A stretch of DNA of 64,000 nucleotides from Clavaria fumosa (taxonomy: Eukaryota > Basidiomycota > Agaricomycetes > Agaricales > Clavariaceae), in contig OX637795.1 in assembly GCA_951802425.1 (NCBI GenBank), positions 248,001 to 312,000 on the forward strand, given 5' to 3'. The position numbers and the translations under genes are program-made. Under the pieces are notes generated by a model. It saw only the letters and a program-made list of their open reading frames with translations, ran no database searches and was not told where the DNA came from. Below are positions 1 through 10,051 of the stretch, in pieces (the stretch's first letter is position 1; every line of letters starts with the position of its first letter).

Positions 1-112
1 AACATATGTTCAGTTGAAGCTGAGATATTTGGACTTGTTTGTGGGTGTGTCATCCAGACAGTTTTTCTGCAGGCATCAAAAAGTAGAATAATTGAATGAA
101 TTTGTTGAATGG

Positions 113-940
113 ACATCCCAATAAACAAAATAATGTTACCAGACCACTTTCTGGTGTATAAGGAGGGTCTTCCTTCACTTTCCCCCAACTATCCCACCAT
201 GGAGCAGCTCCCTACTAAGGGTAAGGCATCCATCATCTCTATAGTGGGAAATGGTGATTCCTGTCACAAAATTTCTGTTAGGCTTTGTGTTAGCCATTAC
301 ACTGTCTCTGGACTGTGCTTTCAGACTTCTAGGACTCTTCCTGAAAGTGATTTGGTCACTTTTGACCCCTGATTGCTATGACCCAGTAATGTCAGACATT
401 GTGTGAGGACAGAGTCATCAAGGAATGGCAGACAAGGGGGACAGGGGGGACATGAGGATTTATAATGGTGGTGGTGGGTCCTTATCTGGGACCTTATCTA
501 TTGTGTGACAGTGGAACACTGTCCTGTGTCATCTGCAGCTTTCCTATTTGGTCTCTGTGTGGGTATTTTTCTCAGGAACAATCATTCTACACACACACCT
601 TTTGTTTTCTAAGCTTATTTTGGAGGTGGGAAGCTACCTCAGCCTTGTTTGTGGTGATAAGCTGTACTGGGTCATAGCAATCGGGGGTCAAAAGTGACCA
701 AATCACTTTCAGGAAGAGTCCTAGAAGTCTGAAAGCACAGTCCAGAGACAGTTTAATGGCTAACACAAAGCCTAACAGAAATTTTGTGACAGGAATCACC
801 ATTTCCCACTATAGAGATGATGGATGCCTTACCCTTAGTAGGGAGCTGCTCCATGGTGGGATAGTTGGGGGAAAGTGAAGGAAGACCCTCCTTATACACC
901 AGAAAGTGGTCTGGTAACATTATTTTGTTTATTGGGATGT
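113..940. repeat. Foldback element with two 275-bp inverted arms
   Basis: The arms 113-387 and 666-940 are near-identical reverse complements, starting ACATCCCAATAAAC and ending GTTTATTGGGATGT. They flank about 278 bp of unrelated spacer. Open frames inside (109-372 plus, 587-802 minus) are the same arm read twice and do not look like genes. No target-site duplication is clear at the outer edges. A non-autonomous foldback transposon or MITE is the likeliest reading; a local inverted duplication is the alternative. Confidence 0.8.
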
Positions 941-1046
941 GTTACATTTGGTTGAGCATGACCTGAAGCTTGCTGGCAGCACATAGGAAGAGTGCTGCAA
1001 AAAAGGCCTTATATCTTCTCTCAATCAGGCTGTTGTCATTTGGCTC

Positions 1047-1232
1047 TCAATAGTTAGGTTTATGGAAGAAGTCCCAGATGCAATCATTGGCAGGAGGGTA
1101 CACTAAGTGATCAAGGTTATCTACGAGGTGTGATTTGCCCATACCTGAAGATTGAATAATGCTAATAGAATGATTATATGGAGATTTCATGGGGTCACTG
1201 GGAGGCTGTGGAACCAAAGGCCATACCCTCAT
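1047..1232 (-). pseudogene. Fragment of a second P-loop NTPase copy
   Basis: This short frame reads IIQSSGMGKSHLVDNL, a Walker A motif nearly the same as ITQSSGMGKSKTVDAI in the gene at 1482-4546. It is followed by YPPANDCIWDFF, which matches YPPPDTAVRDFL downstream of Walker A in that gene. About 20-40 residues that separate the two motifs in the intact copy are missing, and nothing before or after continues the gene. It is an internally deleted remnant of a paralogue on the same strand just beyond the 3' end of the main gene. Function is presumably lost. Confidence 0.65.
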
Positions 1233-1481
1233 ACATTTTCAAAGGGTCAGCAGGTTCACCTTGGCTGATTTGTTAGCTTTGAGAATGAACAAGGGCAAGA
1301 ACATACCCACACATCAGCAGCATGCCCAATTTGTGCAAACCATTTCGAAAGCATTGGTGTTGCCATCCAGTCAGACGAAATTACACTTCTGTCGCATTCA
1401 ACAGCTATAATAAAAATTCATGGGAGTGCACATTTAATTCTCCGCTTTTCCCTTCCCCTTCCATTCCCGCCTCCGCTCTTT

Positions 1482-4400
1482 CTAGCCCCTACCTTGCGAT
1501 GGTTGTCCTTGTCCATTTCCTGACACTGATGCTCCCAACCCACCAAACCACGCTGTTGCTGACGCATGTCCATTCAGCAAGGGTAACATCTGATGAACTA
1601 AATCAAGACACTCTTGCCGAGGGTGGTGGGTGAACAACGCATTTTTTGTGCCTTCAATCATCCTACGAATATCAGCCTTCATTTGTCTATTGAGACCTCT
1701 GTATGCAGCCAGCCCCCGAAAATCAATCTGATAGCGTGGGGCGGCTTCGCAATGTTGTTTTCTTCGGAGTTCACGGGTTGGGCCAAGCGCGCGTACACCT
1801 TGATTTTTGGTTACACCATAGCAATGGACCGCGGCAATATATGGCAAATTCTGGCCTTGTGTGAATACACCAAGGATCTCAGCAGATTGGATCGCAACGG
1901 TTTCAGGGTCTTCCGATGGGCTTGTCTTATCCTGCTCCAATGCCATTGATGTCAATTGTGCGGAGATTCTGTGATCCGGTTCGGAAAAGATGATGGGAAT
2001 TGCACGGTCGGTTCGCATCTGGTTTAATTGGCAGACAATTGCTGTCCCTCGGAGCCAAGCGGCCCAACCGTAGCGATCTTGTAATGGCGTCTCGTCATTT
2101 GCTTTGCCATAATGAGAAAAATGGAAGTAGGCATCCGCAAACGCTTTTTCGAACGGCCTTGATGCGTATTCCTGCGTGAGGTTTGAGTGGTTGGCAGGTA
2201 CAGAGTTCCTCACAACTTTCCAGGCTTCATCGGTGAGGAGCGCTTTGTAGTAATCCACGACTTTCACAGGCGTCTGATACTTGAGTTCCCGTTTATCTGG
2301 CGTGCTTTCGATAGCGCGATCCATTGCGAAAACGCTCAAAGCACGACCCAGCAGCTCTCCGATGGTACCCTGAGGTAGCAACCCCCTGTCGACGAACTGC
2401 ACAAGGAGATCCCATACATTCATGTACGGCACCCTGCTACCATGGACGTCAACGGAAGAATGCATCAGTTGAGCAGATGCCTCAGCAATGACTGGCTCAG
2501 GGGATGATCCAGACACAATTGTCTCCCGGTCTTGACTAACAGAGTATAGAATTCGCATATGAGAGCGAACTTGATCTTCTTCGTATTTTCTCGCCATTGA
2601 AGCGGTGGGAGAAAGGTCAAGAAGAAGTCGGGCTGACAGAATAGCGATGGATGACGCATCCAGGATAGAAGGTGCCACGAGTTTATCCCGTCCAGAGAGC
2701 TTCATTCGCGCGACGCGCATCAGTTCAAGACCAATTTGCTCCGAAGATTCCTTTCCCTCACTCAGGCGAGATGTAAATGTTGCATGAAACCTAGAATATC
2801 AAGGTGAGGATGTCATGACTCTCCAAAGTTAGAATGGACGTACAGGGGACGCCCAAATCTTGCAGCAAATCTAAACGAACCAACAGAAGCTAGAGTTTCC
2901 ATCCCAGGACTAAGGGGATCTTCAATGATATGGACGTCGAAGGGAAGCTCTGTGAACGGGGCTGGAAGAACACGATCTTCGGATTTTTCCCGCAGAGAAT
3001 CTGCAACCGCCTTTGATGGAGCAAGTTTACTGACGCTGCTCACGGTGGAAAGAAAGACCACACAAAAGGGATATTTGACCAACTCGCTCAATACAGACTT
3101 CAACCGTGAATATAGTGTATAGGAACTCCGAGCGTCCTCGGTGCGTGCAGTGAAAAGGGTATGCACTTCGTCCATCGAAATTATGAGAGGGCAAGATGTC
3201 TCGGGTGGCCAATCGGTGCAATACGTCTTTAGGGCGTTCAGAGTGAGCCCGAACGCTTCCCAAGTCTCCGCCGGAGTAGCAACTTTGCCATTCGTCTTCT
3301 TGATAACCTTTGCATAGAATAAATTTCGCTCCTCCTGGTGCCCAAAAAACTCGTAGAATTTATTCGCCACTGTTGAATATGTTGCATTTGTCCCTTCGGT
3401 CCCTTCGTCCCTTTCGGTCCCTTCGTCCCCTTCGGTCCCTTCGTCCCTTTCGGTCCCTTCGTCCTTTTCGGTCCCTTCGTCCCTTTCGGTCCCTTTGAAT
3501 GTTTCGAGCAAGCATCGTACTTCGTCGAAAAGAGAACGCAGGAATGATCTCAAGTAGTTTTTGCACTCTTCCCCCTTATCTGTGCTTGGGGCTCCAAGGA
3601 GAAAGTCGCGAACCGCAGTATCTGGCGGAGGATATGCTAAATTCTCGGATGTCAGCGAACTGATCCGTGTGTAGTCAATGTCTCGTACCAAAGGAGTCAG
3701 CGCCAAGATCTTCACGGATGCACAATGGGAGAAGTATCCGCTCCTTTGCAATTGCATCCACCGTTTTGGATTTCCCCATTCCCGAAGATTGGGTGATCGT
3801 GAGAATCTTGGCATAGTTGGATTTTTCATCCAAAGTATGGACATCGTCCACCGCTCTGAGTAAGGCTTTGTGAGATTGGCCGATGTAATTTGATCTCCAG
3901 GCGCTGATAACAGCTGAATAACACAGCATCGGTGAATGAGCGCCTAACAGACCATTGACAAACTTACCGTCCTCTAGTGCAGGGGGAATGGTATATGAAC
4001 GCAGGAATAGACCACCGAAGACATGACGACTTACTATATCCTACTGGAACGCCAATGGCTTCTCTGGAAATGGTGTTGCCCGTTGATAGGCGTAGAATCT
4101 CTGTGTATGCGTCAGATATTATCTAGTCTTCTTTGAACTGCGGATATCGCACTCAAGTTTCGTATGTCCCTGAACGTTCTAGCTTTCCATGCGTCTGTCA
4201 GCTTCTCCGTCAATCCCGGATGCTCCTGGAGCAGTGCCATCGCTTCGCGGTTTTCTCTGAACTTCGGGTCGAGTTTCCCTTCGGAGACTGATACAATCTC
4301 TCGGAGAAGAATCATAGGACCCAATGGGGTGCTGAAGCCTCCGGCCTCCCAACCCCCCATGTATTTGACAAAATCAAGCACTGACTTGTCTTGGCGGGTG

Positions 4401-4546
4401 TGGGCGGCATCATCGAGGTCATTAGGCACTTCTTCCAGAGTCGTCTCCGGCACTTCTTCCAGAGTCGTCTCCAGACGCTTTCGAGAGGGTCCAGCCATTG
4501 GAAGGTCGGTCTGAGAACTGGATCTCTTGCTAGAAGGCTGGTTCAT
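1482..4546 (-). CDS. P-loop NTPase of the basidiomycete crinkler-like type
   Basis: A multi-exon gene read from 4546 down to 1482. The first exon (4546-4112) encodes an N-terminus with KR-rich stretches and a duplicated TTLEEVPE unit. A later exon carries Walker A (QSSGMGKSKT, near 3770) after NYIGQSHKALLRAVDDVHTL, and Walker B (PLIISMDEVHTLF, near 3170) follows in exon 3844-2844. A clean intron (donor GTACGT at 2843, acceptor TAG at 2791) joins GRPL to the last exon 2790-1482, whose C-terminal about 430 residues show no domain I recognise. Families with this Walker A signature and a downstream alpha-helical or nuclease-like part are expanded in mushroom genomes and have been linked to crinkler-type effectors; that link is inference. 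The frame changes near 3690 with no good splice pair, so this copy may carry a frameshift. A six-copy GTERDE repeat sits between the motifs. Confidence 0.65.
3391..3497. repeat. 18-bp coding minisatellite (GTERDE repeat)
   Basis: About six copies of an 18-bp unit (GGTCCCTTCGTCCCTTTC on the plus strand) lie inside the NTPase gene. On the minus strand they give in-frame six-residue units GTERDE, GTEKDE and GTEGDE. The period is a multiple of three, so copy-number change keeps the frame. The tract is strongly charged and probably disordered, between the Walker A and Walker B exons. Confidence 0.85.
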
Positions 4547-5111
4547 ATGAGAATCGAGATCAATTGTGGCAAAGCCGCAGCACTACTATTACAGCTGTTT
4601 GCAAATATTTGGAGACTGTGGCACAATGCACTTTTTTTCACCTAAAAGTAGTTTAGTCATTACTCTATCAATTCTCAAGATATCAATGAGTGAAAATACC
4701 CATTCTTCATGAAACAAGGAGCTCTAGAGCCTTGCAAATAGAATGGAGTGATTTGGTTGAATTTTGAGAAGGTTCATGGAAATTTTCAAATGGCAATTTC
4801 TCATCCAATTCTCCATGGATTTCCATGATATTATACTCATTCTGCAGGCAATGATGAGCTGGAGGGCATGGTAAAAGAGTTGAAAAATATTTTATCAATA
4901 TTCACATTGTTGTCAGCAAACCAAATTTGTACATGGCCAGAAATAATAAGGACAGTCAGAGTCAACATTTCAATGATGATTTAGCAAACAATTCAGGGAG
5001 TGATCTACATTTGCCTGAAATGCCAAAAGTTCAAATCATTGCTGAACCAGTGAAGTGGTCCAAGAGCCACTTCAACCTTGAAATGTGCTTCAATTCTTTG
5101 TGTGATTTGGT
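4547..5111. other. Intergenic, no gene seen
   Basis: AT-rich DNA upstream of the NTPase gene. Only short frames without recognisable domains are present. The promoter of that gene should lie at its left end, but I see no motif I would name. Confidence 0.5.
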
Positions 5112-5750
5112 ACCTAGCTTAGGGCTCAGGGAATCAGGTGATGTTAATTAGCTGGGTTAATTTACCCTATGTAAATTAACATTAATTAACTGTGGGTCCC
5201 AGCAGGTCAAAAATTTGCAGGTAAATTAGCATTAATCAGGGAAAGCCTGTGGCGTATTAGTGTATCTTGAGTCTCGACTGAAATTTTACTGCTTTGAAGC
5301 CTGCAATGAGTCCAGACCACCAAAAAGACTTGCATACTCTCCGAATTTATCTTGAAGGGCTACCCAATATTCTTCCTCTCCCTCAGATATCACATTATGA
5401 CTTTGGCAATTTCTGTGCTGACCAGGATTGGATTGACAAATATTGGTGATGAAGGAGCCGTGAACCGGGAACTTGAAATATGGCTTGGGTCATGTCAAAG
5501 TCCTCTAACCTTGAAGGAGTGTGGGCCAGGCATAGAGGCACTGGCAGATGTCTTGGAGACATCCTGTCCAACAAGCCCTTGGATATTGTTGCACCCAAGT
5601 CGTCTCTGCCTCTCATTCCTTGAACAGACGCATTAAACAGCATTGGGTTAATTAACATAGAGTAAATCAGCTCTTGCAACTCTCACCCGCTCATTAGCAA
5701 GTAAATCAGGTCTCAATTCCTGATTCCCCAAGCACTAACCTAGCTAGAGT
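5112..5750. mobile_element. Probable MITE with about 25-bp inverted ends
   Basis: The left end (TAGCTTAGGGCTCAGGGAAT, about 5114) and the reverse complement of the right end (TAGGTTAGTGCTTGGGGAAT, about 5748) match over about 25 bp. TTAATTAAC-rich segments follow inside both ends (5150-5190 and 5645-5665). No target duplication was found and no coding frame is convincing. It resembles a decayed non-autonomous DNA transposon. Confidence 0.45.
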
Positions 5751-5782
5751 GCCCCTAATAAAATTTCTTGCTTCTGTGCCCT

Positions 5783-5990
5783 TGTCAGAACTGCTTACAT
5801 AAGCACCAGAGAAGCAAGAGGGAGGGTTGCGAAAAAGATGCAGGAAGATTGCGGGAAAGTCATGTGACCTGGATGGGTGGCAGATTATGTAATAGAAAAA
5901 TCACATGACCTGGGCCTGGGGTCCAAGCATGGGAATGCCAGCAACTCCCAAAGTGCTCACTATATATACTGCATGTTAAGATCTGATTCT
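5783..5990 (+). mobile_element. LTR remnant related to Gypsy element C
   Basis: It starts TGTCAGAACTGCTTACATAAGC, close to the start of the LTR at 43190 (TGTTAGGATTGCTTACCTAAGC). It shares the CACATGACCTGGGCCTGG block, the AAGCATGGGAATGC block and the ACTATATATACT box that looks like a TATA promoter. Similarity fades after that box, and no internal retroelement sequence follows. It is a solo or truncated LTR. Confidence 0.6.
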
Positions 5991-6700
5991 TTGCTCCAAG
6001 TGGGGTAGGGGGTAGTGTAGAGGAGACAAAAAAAGGTGGCAAAGGTGAAGCCAGAGTGGAGCGGAGTCCATTTGGAGTCTGGATCGGAGTTGCACAAGGA
6101 CTTCTCCTCTACACCAAAGGAAAGAACTAGAAGGGGGTCAAAGGGGTTGGGACTATGGCCTCAACTTATGGGTTGTGCCACCACACGTATACTTGTCCCA
6201 ATTTAACCTTGCTGGTACTTTGCTTTCCAGGACAAGGAAGGACAAAGTCTGAGGGGAAATCGCCCGGAGTCCATCAGAGTCCACTGGAGTTTTGCGGAAC
6301 TCGTCGGGACTGTCGAGAACAGTGAGGACGAAGTCCCTTAACACTCGGACCAAGTGGCAAGGACCAGAAATAATGTAAATATTTGAACTGAGGATCATGG
6401 AGATACATGGGGGCTTATATGCTGCTAGGGTAGGGCATAGGGCAGACTGTGAAACATGAATATATCAAATGTACATGGTAATTTCACCTGAGGAGTAGGA
6501 AGACATAGGTGATACATGTAAGACAAAGAATAAGTTCCCATGGGTAGTGGGCATCATCCCATAGGTTGCTAACCATGGACTAGTGCCAAGGAACATGCTA
6601 GAAACAAAGTCCATTCAGTCTGAAGGACTGACTGTTGAGAACTCAGTAACCCTGGGGTGCCACATGTTCACCACATCCACCATTCGTGAAACTTGCTGGG

Positions 6701-6828
6701 CACACATTCACTCTGGGATGTTGCTCTACAACATCACCAACACACTTCATTATGAAGCTGATGTCACACATTCACTCTGGGATGTTGCTCTACAACATCA
6801 CCAACACACTTCATTATGAAGCTGATGT
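6701..6828 (+). repeat. Perfect 64-bp tandem duplication
   Basis: The 64-bp unit beginning CACACATTCACTCTGGGATG occurs twice back to back (6701-6764 and 6765-6828) with no difference that I can see, so the duplication is recent or corrected. It sits upstream of the decayed gene at 6984. Confidence 0.9.
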
Positions 6829-6983
6829 CTTCCTGTGACAAATGCTGGCCATGGCCATTGTGGAGTTTGTGGAGTTATGGGGTGAGTTATTCTTTCATTT
6901 TCTTTCAAGTCTAATCTTTTGTTTCTTTACCAGGACAAAATCTATCTCTCACACCTTCAGCACACTCATGGAATGTCCTGACC

Positions 6984-7830
6984 ATGTCAGGTTTGCTGGA
7001 TGTTGTCACCCTGGCCAATGTATTGGAGCTTAGTTTGGTCTATGATCTTCAAGCATATACTGCAGAAGGGATTCCTGAACTGGAAGCAGCCCAAAGAGTC
7101 AAGATGATGAAGACTTGGAATAACTTCCAGGATGACTTCTGCAAGAGGTACCAACTAAAGATGGGGGACAAGCATCGAAGTCCTAGGGGGATCCTCTTCA
7201 ATCTCACACTGTTGAGGTTGGCTCTCAGTCTCTGCAAGTACAAGGAGATTCACCCAGAGGCCAATCCGTCTTTCAAGTTGTCATCCTTCCATGACAAAAT
7301 GATGGAGCATTTTAGAAAGCATTGACCTGATCTGTTGACACCACTGACCAATCACATGAAGAGTGCTGTCTCAGACATTCCCTATAACATCAAATCTTTT
7401 GACTAGACAGGTGGTGACTTCACTCTGGTCCCATTGAGTGAATGTCCCCCCACTGATGATGACCAGTCAGTTGGTGAGTTGTTTCACTGTTGGTCTCTCA
7501 TTCACTTTGAATTATTTATTTATTTATTTTAACCTAGGTCCTGCAGGTCTAAAATGTGCCCTCAATCGTGCCATGAATGATGTCTATGTTGAGGTGGTGA
7601 AGTGGCCAAGGAGAGGTTGATTTGATTTTCTTCCTGCTGATATCACTTCCAACAAGCCCTTTGGAGCCCCCTCCCTCCCCCATTATGCTTCTGGGTATTT
7701 ACATGTTGACCCCTTTGTCATTGAACTAGTTACAAAATGTCCAGATGATTGAATGATTTGGTATTGAACCCATTCAGTTGCAGAAGGATTGAGAATCCAT
7801 TTCTGTATGGAGATGGCCAGATGTTTGATC
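6984..7830 (+). pseudogene. Decayed gene of unknown function
   Basis: The 113-codon frame at 6984-7325 looks like real coding sequence (charged, with motifs such as AYTAEGIPELEAAQRVKMMK), and coding-like sequence continues past its TGA with further stops. A plausible intron ends TTTTAACCTAG at about 7540, after which GPAGLKCALNRAMNDVYVEV and EVVKWPRRG continue, followed by PADITSNKPFGAPSLPHY and GYLHVDPFVIELVTKCPDD, each broken by TGA or TAG codons. I do not recognise the family. The style (one intron, several stops at arginine-like positions) fits a dead transposon-borne gene next to other debris. Confidence 0.45.
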
Positions 7831-8062
7831 ACATGGTTGTTCAGTTAACATAAAAGTCACATGTTCTTCATGTTTTCAATCAACAAAGTCATGTTTCTGT
7901 GTCCCTTATCTTTTACCCATGTCTTCCTCCAAGAAGTGGACTAAACCACACCTCAAATCATCAAAGAAAAGAGCCAAGGTGGATGTGGTTGACATTGAAT
8001 GGGTTCCTGCTGTGTCCAGATGTGGAAGTCAATACTTTCAAATGAAAATTGGCAAATCTATC

Positions 8063-8325
8063 TGTAAGGCTATAGGCTTTTTCTGTTCTTATATTACATA
8101 AGCTCTATACCATAATAGTCTACTAGCATAGCCGCTTGGGCTATGCTTACATCAGTGGCCCCTAGAGGGCTGCTCGCCTATATATACCATGTTGTGACTG
8201 TACATAGAGGGCAGATCCCTCTATATAGAACTACCATACTCAATATATCATTGAGTCCAGTTCTTTTGAGGGATAGTAAGTCTTACAACTTTTTTGAACC
8301 TTTAACACTATGAGTGTGGTTAATG
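8063..8325 (+). mobile_element. Truncated third copy of the chromovirus LTR
   Basis: 8063-8287 is a 225-bp LTR (TGTAAGGCTATAGG ... TTACA) of the family at 27057, 35716, 44745 and 53184. It is followed by about 38 bp of the same internal leader (ACTTTTTTGAACC) and then unrelated sequence, so it is a truncated insertion and not a clean solo LTR. It interrupts or abuts a short frame (7919 onward) of unknown origin. Confidence 0.85.
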
Positions 8326-8454
8326 TTAGGGCCTGTCCCATCTCGTAAGTAATGCCAAAGGTTGACTTGTTGGTGACTGATCCTGGAAACTCGCTAAGAC
8401 TAATCAACTGTTGAGCACAGTCAAGAATGCTTGATCCCGGAAGGTTGTGAGAAC

Positions 8455-8745
8455 ATCTGAAAGAGTGTAAGAACAGAAATAAACAAGTAGGGAGAAGGGG
8501 GATGTTGCTAGAAAAGTCGCAAAGTCGGTAGACGAAGTGTAAAAGGGGAAAAGACGAATTGGGAGAGAAGAGATAGTGCTGAAAAGGTTGCAAGGTCGAC
8601 CGACAAAGTGTAAGAAGAGGAATAGATGAGGTGAGAGAAATGGATAATGCTGAGAAGGTTGCGAAGTCGACCAATGAAGCATGAAAGAAATAGACAAGGA
8701 GGGAGAAATAGACAATGTTGAGAGTGTGTGTTGGTGAAGGCAATG
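8455..8745. repeat. Imperfect minisatellite, about 67-bp unit
   Basis: Roughly four diverged copies of a purine-rich unit contain GTTGCRAAGTCGACC-like and AGGGAGAAATAGACAA-like blocks. The three overlapping minus-strand frames here (8240-8781) are products of the repeat and are not believed to be genes. Confidence 0.6.
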
Positions 8746-10043
8746 ACTTTGCCAACTGACAAGAGAACCTACAGGGTTCAAAGAATCAGTACCAAGACAA
8801 AGGAAAGAAAATAATTAAGGTGTGCAAGTTGTATGAGTGTGGAGGATGAGTTTAGAAGAAAGCAGAGTTGTCTTGGTATTGTTGAGGTCACCAAGTGAGA
8901 CAAGACCTATCAATTGTGGTGGTTCCAAGCTCAAAGGGCATGATAGCCTCAAGCTTAAACCAAAGTGCGTAAATATCAAGTTTACCATACTGTATGTACA
9001 TGCAAGACTTATATATGTGCATACAGAGAGTATAACAGAAAAGGAAAAGTACAGAGGTTGCCAAGTGACAGAACTATAGCAGCACAGGGTATAGCTAGTC
9101 ATAAAGTGACCATGTGCATGTTCTACTAAGGTTGCGAGGGGTAAGGGAAACATAAGTAAGGTCACAAACCTGACCAGTCATGGGTCACGACTTAGTTAAA
9201 TAATCATATGAGTAACTATAACTATGAAGAGGTGTTTTTGTCATAGTTAGCACAGTTATAGATGACTGAGGAGAAGAAAGGAAGCATAATTTGAAGTAGT
9301 GCTCAGCTGGTCACCAGCAGTGTGTTTCATTGTTAAGGTCATGAGGTCCATGCATGCGGTCACGTGGATGGTGGTAGTGATGCAGGTGACACTTGGGCGG
9401 GAAGTCACGTGGGTAACACTGGTAACACTGGTAACAGTTGTAATGCTGATAATGTATTGGTGCTGGTAAATTGCATGAGTGACCACTCCTTTAACTTCCT
9501 GCACACCATGTTTGAATGGTAAGCATTAATCATTAGAAGCAGAATAATAGCAAGTATATGCAGACACTTAGACTTAGCTCAAAAATAAAAAAACAACCTG
9601 AATCTCATAAACACAACCTAACTCAAACAGTTTAAATAACTTACTAACCCCTCACAAATGACCTCTAAAACACTGGCATAGAAACAACCTGAACCTTTCC
9701 CAAACCTGAACCCCAATTAGAAAACTTACCTACAATATGTGCATACCATTGGCTGACTATTCACACCTATCATTGGTCAACAATATGGGCATGTTTTTGA
9801 TTGAGGATTGAGTTTCCTTGATCAATGATATAAACTGAACTAACACTGCCAGTAGTTCCATGACATCAATGCACAGCAGGAAACAGGTACCTGTTTGCTC
9901 ACCTTCCATCCTGATCCCAAGCTGCAAACCTCTCATGGGATTAGTGAATGCAACATTGCACACACACTGAGTTGAGAAGAGACATAATTGTTATACAAGC
10001 AGGACATCACATATTATGAGATGAGCAAAGGAGAGGTGCACAC
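8746..10043. other. No gene seen
   Basis: Only short frames without domains. GGTAACACT is repeated three times at about 9412-9437. A few AT-rich stretches are present. Nothing else is supportable up to the hAT target site at 10044. Confidence 0.5.
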
Positions 10044-10051
10044 ACTGCTTA

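Noticed and set aside
8240..8781. Three overlapping minus-strand frames of 84-171 codons
   Set aside because: They come from a purine-rich tandem repeat and, in part, from the LTR; no protein features.
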